Program-made: the position numbers and the translations under genes
Shown here: one piece after another, positions 1 to 7,520 of the stretch
How the letters are laid out: each line of letters begins with the position of its first letter
Numbering within the stretch: position 1 is the first letter of the stretch
Assembly: GCA_945878705.1 (NCBI GenBank)
Contig: CAMCUE010000013.1
Coordinates: 1 to 11,768, forward strand
Length of the DNA stretch: 11,768 nt
Direction of reading: 5' to 3'
Origin: Ferrithrix thermotolerans DSM 19514
GTDB taxonomy: Bacteria > Actinomycetota > Acidimicrobiia > Acidimicrobiales > Ilumatobacteraceae
Notes under the pieces: generated by a model
What the model was told of the DNA's origin: nothing
The model's database searches: none
The model's input: only the letters and a program-made list of their open reading frames with translations

Positions 1-537
1 ATCAGGGCGTGGCCGACAAAGCGGTGGTTTGAACCGCTTGAATTCCGGCGGAACGGCAAAAGTTACGACAGTGGACTGAGATGGAATATTGCTAAAAATA
101 TAATTGACAATTCGATTAAAAATAATCCAGAAATTTACTCGGCTTACCAAATGTTTCGATCCGAAAATTTTTGTGACAACCTCACCCTAATAAGCAAAGA
201 CAATGTTGAAAGAGAGAGCTATTCAATTCTCTTGACACAGTCCTATTCGCATAGCTATCTAACACCACACAAAGACTCGATGGGATCAGACAACTCAAAG
301 AATGAATCAATCATAAATATTATTTATTTCGTCCAGGCGAACGGCCAAGGCTGGGAAGCGGGTGGAACTTCAATTCTTGGCGATGCAACATTTAATGAAC
401 CAATTTTTGTACCCAGCAATTTAAATAATACTGCCCTTATTTACCGAAGCACGGCAGATTTTTGGCATGGCTTCCCTCGCATTCCTCGAGGAAAATACAG
501 GAAAACATTAATATCTGCTTACTGGTCAAAGTTTTAG
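1..537 (+). CDS. 2-oxoglutarate/Fe(II)-dependent oxygenase, 5'-truncated by window edge
   Basis: The reading frame is open from base 1 to a TAG at 535-537 (178 residues visible). The Met codon at 151 is probably internal, because the frame upstream of it is also open, so the true start lies outside the window. The protein has the double-stranded beta-helix signature of 2OG-Fe(II) dioxygenases of the prolyl-4-hydroxylase-like type: an HxD iron site (His at 268-270, then K-D), a hydrophobic strand followed by a GGTS turn (near 361-372), a distal His in FWHGF (466-468), and a 2OG-binding Arg eleven residues later in KYRKTL. All iron and cosubstrate residues are therefore present. Relatives often sit in surface polysaccharide, phage-like or variable regions, but the substrate cannot be told from sequence. 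The gene is AT-rich compared with its neighbour ftsY and runs convergent to it, consistent with accessory DNA. The oxygenase call is confident; the biological role is unknown. Confidence 0.8.
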   Translation: MRAWPTKRWFEPLEFRRNGKSYDSGLRWNIAKNIIDNSIKNNPEIYSAYQMFRSENFCDNLTLISKDNVERESYSILLTQSYSHSYLTPHKDSMGSDNSKNESIINIIYFVQANGQGWEAGGTSILGDATFNEPIFVPSNLNNTALIYRSTADFWHGFPRIPRGKYRKTLISAYWSKF

Positions 538-561
538 AAGTTGCAAGAGAACCACAATTCA

Positions 562-1629
562 TTAGTTGAATAGCGCTGAGACGAACTCTGCCGCGTCAAA
601 CGTAACTAGGTCGTCGATTGTTTCGCCGAGCCCGACAAGTTTTACCGGTATCGCAAGTTCGGTTTCGATTGCAAACACGATGCCACCTTTGGCCGAGCCA
701 TCAAGTTTTGTTAGCACGACCCCCGTAACTTGGGTCGCAAGAGAGAATTGTTTGGCCTGGTTCAAACCGTTTTGACCAGTTGTCGCATCAATCACGAGAA
801 GAACTTCAGTGACTTTTGCACTTGACTTATCGGCAACTCGACGCACCTTTGCAAGTTCTTCCATCAAGTTCGTGTTGTTCTGCAATCTGCCAGCAGTATC
901 GGCAAGCACAAGGTCTATTTTTCTTGATGTCGCCCGAGCAACGCCGTCAAAAATAACAGAACTCGGATCGCCACCCTCTGCTCCACGAACTATCTCTGCC
1001 CCTGAACGCTTGGCCCAAGTTTCAAGTTGCTCGCCCGCAGCCGCACGAAATGTATCTCCTGCCGCCAAAAGTACACTGCGCCCGAGTGCATGCTGCTGTG
1101 CAGAAAGTTTGCCGATTGTCGTTGTTTTGCCGGCACCGTTGACGCCAACGACAAGCCAGATATTCGGAGCACCCAACGATTGATCAAAATTCAGTTGTCG
1201 CGAATTCGCGGACAACTGAGCGGTCATCTGTTGTTGTAATTCTAAAATCAATTGACTTGGTTCGGTAATCTTCTTAGCCTTAACCGATTCGCGCAGCGGC
1301 GCAAGAACCCGCGTCGTCGTTGCAACACCAACATCTGCGCGCAACAACGCTTCTTCAAGTTCGTTCCATGTCTGTTGGGTGATTGACGACCGTGTTAACA
1401 CAACCGAAATCGCACTTGTAAATGAGCCGCGAGATTTAGCTAGTTTTTCGCGCACAGATAAAGATTCGTTGCTTAATTTATTACTTGTCTCGTAGGACGT
1501 CCTTCGGCTTCGACGACTTGCTACAACCACGCCAATTCCAAAAACCGAAACAAATAGTGCTAGCAGCAACATCACTTTTGGCGCTGTATCTGCGGCAAAT
1601 GTTTGCGCAAATTTATTTAGCGCGAGCAT
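562..1629 (-). CDS. ftsY: Signal recognition particle receptor FtsY
   Basis: SRP receptor GTPase that docks SRP-ribosome complexes at the inner membrane for co-translational insertion of membrane proteins. The 355-residue protein starts with a hydrophobic segment (about residues 18-38) followed by an Arg-rich stretch, so it is probably membrane-anchored, then a short linker in place of the long acidic A domain of E. coli FtsY. The N domain (about 55-145) precedes the G domain with all SRP-GTPase motifs: G1 GVNGAGKT (162-169), DTFRAAA (192-198), DTAGR (244-248), TKLDG (307-311) and GLGE (333-336). The DTFRAAA and GLGE context separates FtsY from Ffh, and no M domain follows. The ATG lies 8 bp after the smc stop with no strong ribosome binding site, which suggests coupling to smc. 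The gene ends in TAA 24 bp from a convergent gene; no clear intrinsic terminator is visible there. Confidence 0.97.
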   Translation of the reverse strand: MLALNKFAQTFAADTAPKVMLLLALFVSVFGIGVVVASRRSRRTSYETSNKLSNESLSVREKLAKSRGSFTSAISVVLTRSSITQQTWNELEEALLRADVGVATTTRVLAPLRESVKAKKITEPSQLILELQQQMTAQLSANSRQLNFDQSLGAPNIWLVVGVNGAGKTTTIGKLSAQQHALGRSVLLAAGDTFRAAAGEQLETWAKRSGAEIVRGAEGGDPSSVIFDGVARATSRKIDLVLADTAGRLQNNTNLMEELAKVRRVADKSSAKVTEVLLVIDATTGQNGLNQAKQFSLATQVTGVVLTKLDGSAKGGIVFAIETELAIPVKLVGLGETIDDLVTFDAAEFVSALFN

Positions 1630-1637
1630 AAATTAGT

Positions 1638-4600
1638 TTACGCGGATTGAGCAGCCACTCGCTCAACGATTACTCGCGAAGACCCACCTGGCTGCATTGT
1701 CACTCCGAGCAAAGAGTCACCTGCTTCCATCGTGCGCTTTTGGTGACTGACTATCAAAAGTTGCGCTTCTTGACGAAACTCTTGGACAAGTGCTAAAAAG
1801 CGATGCAAGTTCACGTCATCAAGCGCCGCTTCAACCTCATCCATCACATAGAACGGTGAAGGGCGACTTCTGAAAACTGCAAACAAATACGCCAGTGCCG
1901 TCAAAGATCGCTCACCACCTGAAAGTAACGAAAGTTTCTTGACATTTTTACCGCTTGGTTTTGCTTCAACATCAATGCCACTGTTCAGCAAATCATCTGG
2001 ATTCGTCAGAGTCAATCGACCGGTACCGCCAGGAAACAACATCGCAAACAGTTTGGTGAAGTTGTCACGAACATCTGCATATGCAGCAGCAAAATTACTT
2101 TGAATCTCTTGGTCAACCTGCTTGATAACTTTCATCAATTCGCGCCGCGAATTCTTGACATCTTCAAGTTGCTCTTCGAGAAACGTGTTTCGAATTTGTA
2201 GTTCGGTGAACTCTTCCAATGCCAGCGGATTAATTGGACCCATCAACCTAAGTTCACGCTCAAGTTCACGCTGGCGTGCAAGTGGGTTTGTCCCTTCGGG
2301 AAGTTCTGGCAATGGCGTATCAATCGCCCGTTGAGGTTCAACTTCAAGATCGCGACGCAATGTGTCGATCGCTCCTTCAAGACGGACTTTAACCTCGGAT
2401 TCTTCGAGTTCAATTCTGCGGTTGCGTTCGCGCAATTCTTCGAGTTGCTTCTCATGAGCCGTTCGCTGGCGACGAGATTCGTCAAGTCGTTGCGAAATAT
2501 CTCTAACCTCCGAACTTTGCCGACGACGCAATTCTTGTAACTCTGTTTGTCGAATTTCAAGCGAACGGACATGGCTCTCGACGACACTTGAAAGGCGGAC
2601 TACAGCACCTAAGACTGCTTCAACTCGACTTCGATGCTCGGCGGCGGCACTTCGCGCTCCTTGATCAGCCTGCAACCGAGACTCAAGTTCGGCGATTCGT
2701 GAGTCAAGAAAACCTTTTCGCTCACGCAACCCGACTACTTTTGCATCGAACTCACGACGACGCAAGCCAACTGATGAAGAACGGTCGTCGATGTCGTCTT
2801 GTGATGAGCGCACGCCGGACAACCGCTCGCGCACACTGGCAACCTCAACGCGTCGCAAATTCAACGCCGTCTGTGCCAGATCTAGTGAACTACGACTTGC
2901 CACCTCTCGTGCTTCGGCTCGTTCGAGCGCTGCCGAAGTTACAGCATTTGGTCCGACTCGCAAAGACGTCGTTGCTAAACGATCACCTTTGCTGGTGACG
3001 ACAACAACATCTGGTCGCTCCAGCACAATCTCGACACCACGATCAAACAAATCAACGAACACAACTCGTGCTAGCAGCGCATCAAGTAGCGAATTAATTG
3101 CCGTTGTGTTCTCGCCGGCGCGAGCCCGAACGAATGATCTCAAAGAAGTTGCACCCTGCACGGCTACTGGAGCAACTTTCGTTGTCCAATCTCCGAGCGC
3201 AACGACCGCACCCATTGCATCCGAAGATCGCAATCGCGTAAGCACATCGCGCGCAGACTGCGAATTCGTCATCACCATTGCGTTCAGTGCGTCGGCAAGA
3301 CCTGCGTGAACAGCATCCTGCCAATCACTATCTACATCGATTAGTTCGCTGAGTGCGCCAAGTGCGCCAGTTGCATTTGAAAGTGCTCCGAGACTTGAGG
3401 AGTTTGCCGCCACAGACGCTCTAAGAGTTTCAACACGAGCAATATCTCCAGATGATGCTGCAACTGCTGCGACCAGAGCAGCATTCGCAGAATCGAGTGC
3501 ATCCTCTGCTGACCGCACGGCTTGTGCTGCTGACTCGGCGTCTTGTGCTCGGTCAGCCACCAACGCAGCTTCGTCACGCGCTAAATCAAGTTCTTGAGCG
3601 GAAGATTCTGTGAGCGCACTAGTCACTCGAACAAGTTCTTCTCGGGCAGTTGCCGCATCAGCCTCAAGCGACGCAACTACACCGGCATCCATCAACTGCC
3701 CGCGGTCCCGCTCTACCGATCTACGACGCTCTGCAAGCACGGCGACTTGTCCGCGTGCACGACCCAGCAATTGTTCGACACGAACAAGATCATCACTCGT
3801 GCCAGATTCACCGCGCGCAGTTAGTTCGGCTTCGTCAGCCATAACCGCAGTGTCAAGTCCTGAGAGTTTCTGGCGCAAAAGTTTTTCATTTTCCGCACCC
3901 TCAACTTTTCCAGTTGCATTATTTTGTAGTCGAGTTTGAAGTGCAAATATTTCTCGACCCGAAATATAAAGCTGCAGCGTCCGCAATTCGGATGCAATAG
4001 CACCATGCCGACGAGCCGAGTCTGCTTGACGCTCCAATGGTCTTAGTTGTCGACGAACTTCACGCAACAAATCTTGAGCCCGCAATAAATTTGCTTCAGT
4101 GCCCTCTAGTCGTCGCTCAGCTTTTTCTTTTCGCTTACGATGTTTCAAAACTCCAGAGGCTTCTTCGATTATGGCGCGACGATCTTCTGGTCGGGCATTC
4201 AACACGGCGTCAATTTGTCCTTGGCTGACAATTACGTGTTGCTGTCGACCGACGCCTGCGTCAGACAACAGATCTTGGACATCGAGCAGTCGACATTGCG
4301 CACCATTAATCGCATACTCACTCTCGCCACTGCGAAACAAAGTTCGACTTACAGTAACTTCAGTGAACTCAATGGGCAGTAAGCCCGCAGAGTTATCGAT
4401 CGTCAAGATCACTTCGGCGCGGCCAAGGGCCGGGCGCTTTGCAGTACCAGCAAAAATTACATCATCCATCTTTTGACTGCGTACCGAAGACGGTGCTTGG
4501 GCACCAAGTACCCACGCAATCGCATCAACAACATTTGATTTACCCGAGCCGTTAGGGCCGACCACAACGGTCACGCCGGGCTCAAGTTGCATCACCGTTG

Positions 4601-4649
4601 TATCAGCGAAGGATTTGAAGCCTTTAAGGGTTAAAGATTTTAGAAACAC
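1638..4649 (-). CDS. smc: Chromosome segregation ATPase SMC (short-armed form)
   Basis: ABC-type ATPase that dimerises through a hinge and, with ScpA/ScpB (not in this window), organises and separates chromosomes. Visible parts of the 1003-residue protein: Walker A GPNGSGKS (31-38), QGQID Q-loop (143-147), N-terminal coiled coil (about 166-426), hinge region (about 427-570), C-terminal coiled coil (about 571-790), the conserved head re-entry RLMGPINPLALEE (801-813), signature LSGGE (909-913), Walker B with DEVEAALDD (937-945) and the SH switch (968-969). Bacterial SMC is usually about 1150-1200 residues; the deficit lies in both arms, while the heads are complete. The hinge lacks the usual Gly-Gly motif at its end. 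The start is GTG: the codon just upstream is an in-frame TGA, and the protein then begins with the family-typical FLKSLTLKGFKSF. It lies 43 bp after mutM and 8 bp before ftsY. Confidence 0.96.
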   Translation of the reverse strand: MFLKSLTLKGFKSFADTTVMQLEPGVTVVVGPNGSGKSNVVDAIAWVLGAQAPSSVRSQKMDDVIFAGTAKRPALGRAEVILTIDNSAGLLPIEFTEVTVSRTLFRSGESEYAINGAQCRLLDVQDLLSDAGVGRQQHVIVSQGQIDAVLNARPEDRRAIIEEASGVLKHRKRKEKAERRLEGTEANLLRAQDLLREVRRQLRPLERQADSARRHGAIASELRTLQLYISGREIFALQTRLQNNATGKVEGAENEKLLRQKLSGLDTAVMADEAELTARGESGTSDDLVRVEQLLGRARGQVAVLAERRRSVERDRGQLMDAGVVASLEADAATAREELVRVTSALTESSAQELDLARDEAALVADRAQDAESAAQAVRSAEDALDSANAALVAAVAASSGDIARVETLRASVAANSSSLGALSNATGALGALSELIDVDSDWQDAVHAGLADALNAMVMTNSQSARDVLTRLRSSDAMGAVVALGDWTTKVAPVAVQGATSLRSFVRARAGENTTAINSLLDALLARVVFVDLFDRGVEIVLERPDVVVVTSKGDRLATTSLRVGPNAVTSAALERAEAREVASRSSLDLAQTALNLRRVEVASVRERLSGVRSSQDDIDDRSSSVGLRRREFDAKVVGLRERKGFLDSRIAELESRLQADQGARSAAAEHRSRVEAVLGAVVRLSSVVESHVRSLEIRQTELQELRRRQSSEVRDISQRLDESRRQRTAHEKQLEELRERNRRIELEESEVKVRLEGAIDTLRRDLEVEPQRAIDTPLPELPEGTNPLARQRELERELRLMGPINPLALEEFTELQIRNTFLEEQLEDVKNSRRELMKVIKQVDQEIQSNFAAAYADVRDNFTKLFAMLFPGGTGRLTLTNPDDLLNSGIDVEAKPSGKNVKKLSLLSGGERSLTALAYLFAVFRSRPSPFYVMDEVEAALDDVNLHRFLALVQEFRQEAQLLIVSHQKRTMEAGDSLLGVTMQPGGSSRVIVERVAAQSA

Positions 4650-4692
4650 TCAGTCTGCGAGATTACTTCATTTAGTTGAATTCGGCCCAAAT

Positions 4693-5541
4693 TTAGTGCT
4701 GACAAAATGAGCAATAACACGTTGTCCGACCAGCCACAGTAGTCATCAAAATTCGACCCTTTCGGCAGCTCAAACACGGCAAGCCGGCTCGCCCATAGAC
4801 CCTGTGCTGATCTTGAAAGTTGCCCGTCTTGCCTTCTAGATCAACATATTGGGAGTCTTTTAGCGTGCTTCCCCCTGCATCCACAGCATGATTCAATACT
4901 TTCAAAATCGCCGCGTGCAACCCAATCAGCGTCGCCCTTGTCAGACGACCAGGCAAGCGATCCGGGCGAAGTTTCGCTAAGTGCAAAATCTCGTCAGCAT
5001 AAATATTTCCAATACCAGCAATAAAGTGCTGATTGAGCAATAGTGCTTTTAGATTTCCACGCCGATTCTTAAATAACTCTCGTAAAGTTTCAGGCGTAAA
5101 ATCGTCGACCAATGGGTCAACCCCAAGATTTGCTAAGTCTGGCATCTGAGTTTTTACCAAATCAGGATCAAATACGACGACTTCACCAAATGTCCGCGGG
5201 TCAACAAACCATAGTTCGCTCTCAACAAAGTTATTTTTCGCCAAATGCATCACGACATGTGTGTGCGGTGGACGCAACGCATTAGGTTCGGCGATAATTA
5301 GTCTTCCACTCATTCGCAAATGCATCATAAGTTTTTGCCCTGAATCTAGATCGCAAATTAAATACTTTCCACGACGAGAAGCATTTAAAACTTGCACTCC
5401 GGTCAGGCCATCAATCAATGCTTCGCGACTCGTGCGACGAACCGTCCTCTCACGACCAACTTCGACTTTGACGATTGTTCTACCAACAATATTTTCTTGC
5501 AAACCCCGACGAACAGTTTCAACTTCTGGAAGTTCTGGCAT
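4693..5541 (-). CDS. mutM: Formamidopyrimidine-DNA glycosylase (Fpg/MutM)
   Basis: Bifunctional base-excision repair enzyme that removes 8-oxoguanine and formamidopyrimidines and nicks the abasic site by beta,delta-elimination. The 282-residue length is normal. The start is certain because the mature N-terminus MPELPEVETVRRGL supplies the catalytic Pro2 and Glu3. Other active-site features are Lys59 in SRRGKYL, a DNA-contacting loop region around residues 73-80, and the helix-two-turn-helix IAGIGNIYADEIL (174-186). The C-terminal zinc finger has Cys256, Cys259, Cys277 and Cys280, that is C-x2-C-x17-C-x2-C, one residue longer between pairs than the common x16 spacing; all four ligands are present. 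The PELPEVETVRRGL N-terminus and the finger fit Fpg better than Nei (which has a PEGPEIRRA-type start). It follows rnc after 23 bp, the same neighbourhood as in mycobacteria. Confidence 0.96.
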   Translation of the reverse strand: MPELPEVETVRRGLQENIVGRTIVKVEVGRERTVRRTSREALIDGLTGVQVLNASRRGKYLICDLDSGQKLMMHLRMSGRLIIAEPNALRPPHTHVVMHLAKNNFVESELWFVDPRTFGEVVVFDPDLVKTQMPDLANLGVDPLVDDFTPETLRELFKNRRGNLKALLLNQHFIAGIGNIYADEILHLAKLRPDRLPGRLTRATLIGLHAAILKVLNHAVDAGGSTLKDSQYVDLEGKTGNFQDQHRVYGRAGLPCLSCRKGRILMTTVAGRTTCYCSFCQH

Positions 5542-5564
5542 TTCGACTGCGTCAGAACTGCTTG

Positions 5565-6251
5565 TTAACTCGTCTGCAAAGTGGTGCAGGCTTGTTGGGC
5601 TGCTTGCTCTTCAGCAACTTTCTTCGATCGACCACTGCCAGAACCGAGCCACTCATCGCCAATATAAACAGCGGCGAAAAATATTTTTGCGTGATCTGGT
5701 CCTTCGTCAGTGACGCGATATTCAGGACTCGTACGACCTAACTTTGCTGACAATTCTTGCAATTGCGATTTAGCATCAAGTTGCTTCAGTGCAGAAATTG
5801 CTTCATCAATTGATTCAGACAATAGTGATGAAACAAGTTCGTAAACTCGCACCGAGTCTGAGTCAAGATAGATCGCGCCAAAAACGGCTTCAAGGGCGTT
5901 CGCCAAGATTGAACTCTTTTCTCGACCCCCACCTGCTGCTTCACCCCGTCCCAACAGAACAAATTCGCCTAGCCCAAGTTGCGTTGCAACACGCGACAGA
6001 GCATTCATGTTGACAACAATTTTGCGCAAGTCTGTAAGTTTTCCTTCATCAAATTCTGGGTAACGCCTGAACATAATGTCAGCCACGACGAAACCAATCA
6101 CCGAGTCGCCCAAAAACTCAAGACGCTCATTGGATTCAAAGCCTTCATTTTCGGCAGTCCATGAACTGTGCCGAACCGCTATTGCCAACAGCGACTCGTT
6201 GGCGAATTTGTACCCTAGTTTTTGAGAAAGCAGCTCGAGCGAAGTCGTCAT
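5565..6251 (-). CDS. rnc: Ribonuclease III
   Basis: Double-strand-specific endoribonuclease that releases rRNA precursors and processes structured mRNAs. I place the start at the ATG at 6249-6251 (228 residues, normal size). It overlaps the plsX stop as TAATG, indicating translational coupling, and the protein then begins MTTSLELLSQKLGYKF as expected. A 39-residue upstream extension would lie entirely inside plsX and is unlike the family. The nuclease domain carries the signature NERLEFLGDS (41-50) with Glu42, Glu45 and Asp49, and the second metal-site region ANALEAVFGAIYLD (117-130) with Glu121. The position corresponding to E. coli Asp114 is Asn118, a change I believe occurs in other bacteria. 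A double-stranded RNA-binding domain follows (about 159-226), with the typical GSGSGRSKKVAEEQAA helix start. Confidence 0.95.
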   Translation of the reverse strand: MTTSLELLSQKLGYKFANESLLAIAVRHSSWTAENEGFESNERLEFLGDSVIGFVVADIMFRRYPEFDEGKLTDLRKIVVNMNALSRVATQLGLGEFVLLGRGEAAGGGREKSSILANALEAVFGAIYLDSDSVRVYELVSSLLSESIDEAISALKQLDAKSQLQELSAKLGRTSPEYRVTDEGPDHAKIFFAAVYIGDEWLGSGSGRSKKVAEEQAAQQACTTLQTS

Positions 6252-7213
6252 TACTGCTGCAGGGCTTGTCGGATTTTTCCTACCATGTCGACTTCGACCA
6301 TTTCTTTTGCAACTTTGATGCCATTGAGCATCGCACGCGATCCAGATGACCCGTGCGAAATGATGCACACGCCGTCGACGCCAAGCAAAATCGCACCACC
6401 ATAAGTATCAGGATCAAACTGCGCATACAAACTCAGCAAGGCTGGCATCAACGCATCAGCGTGAACTTTGTATTCGGGCTCACCAATCGCCACGAACAAC
6501 GCTTTGACCACTGCACGCATTGTGCCTTCTAAAGTTTTCAGCGCAACATTGCCGGTGAAACCATCAGTCACAACCACATCAACTTTGTCTGTCATGATGT
6601 CGCGACCTTCGACATTGCCGATGAAGTTAATATTTTTTGCATTCAAAAACAATTCATGTGCTTGCTTACGCAATGTGTCACCTTTGCCGGGCTCTTCACC
6701 AATTGAAAGCAAACCCACACGCGGGTTGTCAATTGCAAATCTTGCTTTGGCGTAGACGCTGCCCATCAAACCAAATTGCACCAACCACTCTGGTTCGACT
6801 TCGGCATTAGCACCGGCATCAAGCAACACCGTAGGTGTCGTGCCTGGAGCAGGTATCGGCGTAGCAATTGCGGGGCGCTTAACACCCTCAATGCGTCCCA
6901 TCCGCAATAAAGCAGAAGCCATCGTCGCGCCCGTATTGCCAGCAGAAATCATCGCACTGGCTTTGCCATCACGCACTGCTTCGGCTGCACGCACAAGTGT
7001 TGAGTCTTTTTTGTTGCGCACCGAGCTAGCCGCGTCTTCGTGCATTTCAATTAATTCGCTTGCAATGATTAGTTCGAAGCCTTCACGACCCGCAAGATCG
7101 CTTGGACCAACTAGAACAATCGGTATACCAACAGCCAGTGCTTCACGCGCACCTGCAATTATTTCATTTGGCGCCTTGTCACCCCCAAGGGCATCAACGG
7201 CAATCGGCAGCAT
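6251..7213 (-). CDS. plsX: Phosphate acyltransferase PlsX
   Basis: Soluble, peripherally membrane-associated enzyme that converts acyl-ACP and phosphate to acyl-phosphate, the donor used by PlsY for the first step of phospholipid synthesis. The 320-residue protein has the family N-terminus MLPIAVDALGGDKAP and the motifs SAGNTGA (90-96), LDAGAN (131-136), NVEGRD (200-205), TDGFTGNVALKTLEG (216-230), YGGAILLGVDG (271-281) and HGSS (287-290). Length and motif order are typical. The ATG is 30 bp after the rpmF stop; no strong Shine-Dalgarno sequence is visible. The stop codon TAA shares its last A with the rnc start. The rpmF-plsX pairing is widespread in bacteria; here rnc follows directly, with no acpP or fab gene in between. 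Confidence 0.96.
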   Translation of the reverse strand: MLPIAVDALGGDKAPNEIIAGAREALAVGIPIVLVGPSDLAGREGFELIIASELIEMHEDAASSVRNKKDSTLVRAAEAVRDGKASAMISAGNTGATMASALLRMGRIEGVKRPAIATPIPAPGTTPTVLLDAGANAEVEPEWLVQFGLMGSVYAKARFAIDNPRVGLLSIGEEPGKGDTLRKQAHELFLNAKNINFIGNVEGRDIMTDKVDVVVTDGFTGNVALKTLEGTMRAVVKALFVAIGEPEYKVHADALMPALLSLYAQFDPDTYGGAILLGVDGVCIISHGSSGSRAMLNGIKVAKEMVEVDMVGKIRQALQQ

Positions 7214-7243
7214 CGTTAAAACAAACGACGCAAGTGCTCTAAA

Positions 7244-7429
7244 TTAACTCGCGTCAACAACTACGGCGACGCGACCTTTGTACCAACCACAACCGCCACA
7301 GACGACATGTGGTCGCTTGGCAACACCACAGCGCGGACAAGAACTTGCACTTGGCGCCTTGAGCTTCCAGTTGGCTGCCTGTCGCATCCGACCCTTGGAT
7401 TTAGATTTCTTTTTCTTTGGTACTGCCAT
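7244..7429 (-). CDS. rpmF: 50S ribosomal protein L32 (zinc-binding form)
   Basis: Small structural protein of the large ribosomal subunit. The 61 residues begin with [16 protein letters not shown], the family-typical basic N-terminus, followed by a zinc ribbon with Cys31, Cys34, Cys44 and Cys47 (CPRC...CGGC). All four ligands are intact, so this is the zinc-binding (C+) version; a zinc-free paralogue, if any, is not in the window. The ATG is preceded by a 91-bp gap after yceD that is AT-rich and may hold a promoter. A purine run GAAAG lies 11 bases before the start, a weak and slightly distant ribosome binding site. The order yceD-rpmF-plsX is a classic conserved cluster. Confidence 0.97.
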   Translation of the reverse strand: MAVPKKKKSKSKGRMRQAANWKLKAPSASSCPRCGVAKRPHVVCGGCGWYKGRVAVVVDAS

Positions 7430-7520
7430 CGCGAACTCGGCTTTCAGGTATCTATCGGTTAAAAATTCAGATCATAAAACTAGCAAGAAAAACTAGCTAG
7501 AACGAGTAGCAAGGCTAGCG
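7430..7520 (-). promoter_or_regulatory. AT-rich yceD-rpmF spacer, possible internal promoter or processing site
   Basis: This 91-bp gap is longer than other gaps in the block. Read on the minus strand it holds three GCTAG/CTAGC copies (7512-7518, 7494-7500, 7478-7483 region) that could pair in more than one way, with 5-bp stems followed by short T runs. A TTGCTA hexamer followed after 17 bases by TTTAAC is a weak promoter-like pair ahead of rpmF. None of these is strong enough for a terminator or promoter call by itself. Confidence 0.25.

Noticed and set aside
557..571. Hairpin ATTCA-TTAGT-TGAAT as a terminator between the convergent genes
   Set aside because: Only five mostly A-T pairs and no T run on either side; it also overlaps the ftsY stop codon.
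809..1183. Plus-strand open frame of 124 residues opposite ftsY
   Set aside because: Fully antisense to the GTPase domain of ftsY, composition is that of a shadow frame, with no recognisable motif.
2588..3309. Long plus-strand open frames opposite smc, including 2791-3309 (172 residues)
   Set aside because: They lie wholly antisense to the SMC coding region, are rich in Ser/Arg/Thr as expected from the complement of this codon usage, and show no domain or start signal.
3353..3370. Short direct repeat GTGCGCCA in smc
   Set aside because: It encodes the Gly-Ala-Leu repeats at the start of the hinge and is too short to be a meaningful repeat element.
6252..6368. 39-residue N-terminal extension of rnc
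   Set aside because: It would overlap plsX by more than 100 bases, has no resemblance to RNase III, and the TAATG start at 6249-6251 gives the normal N-terminus.
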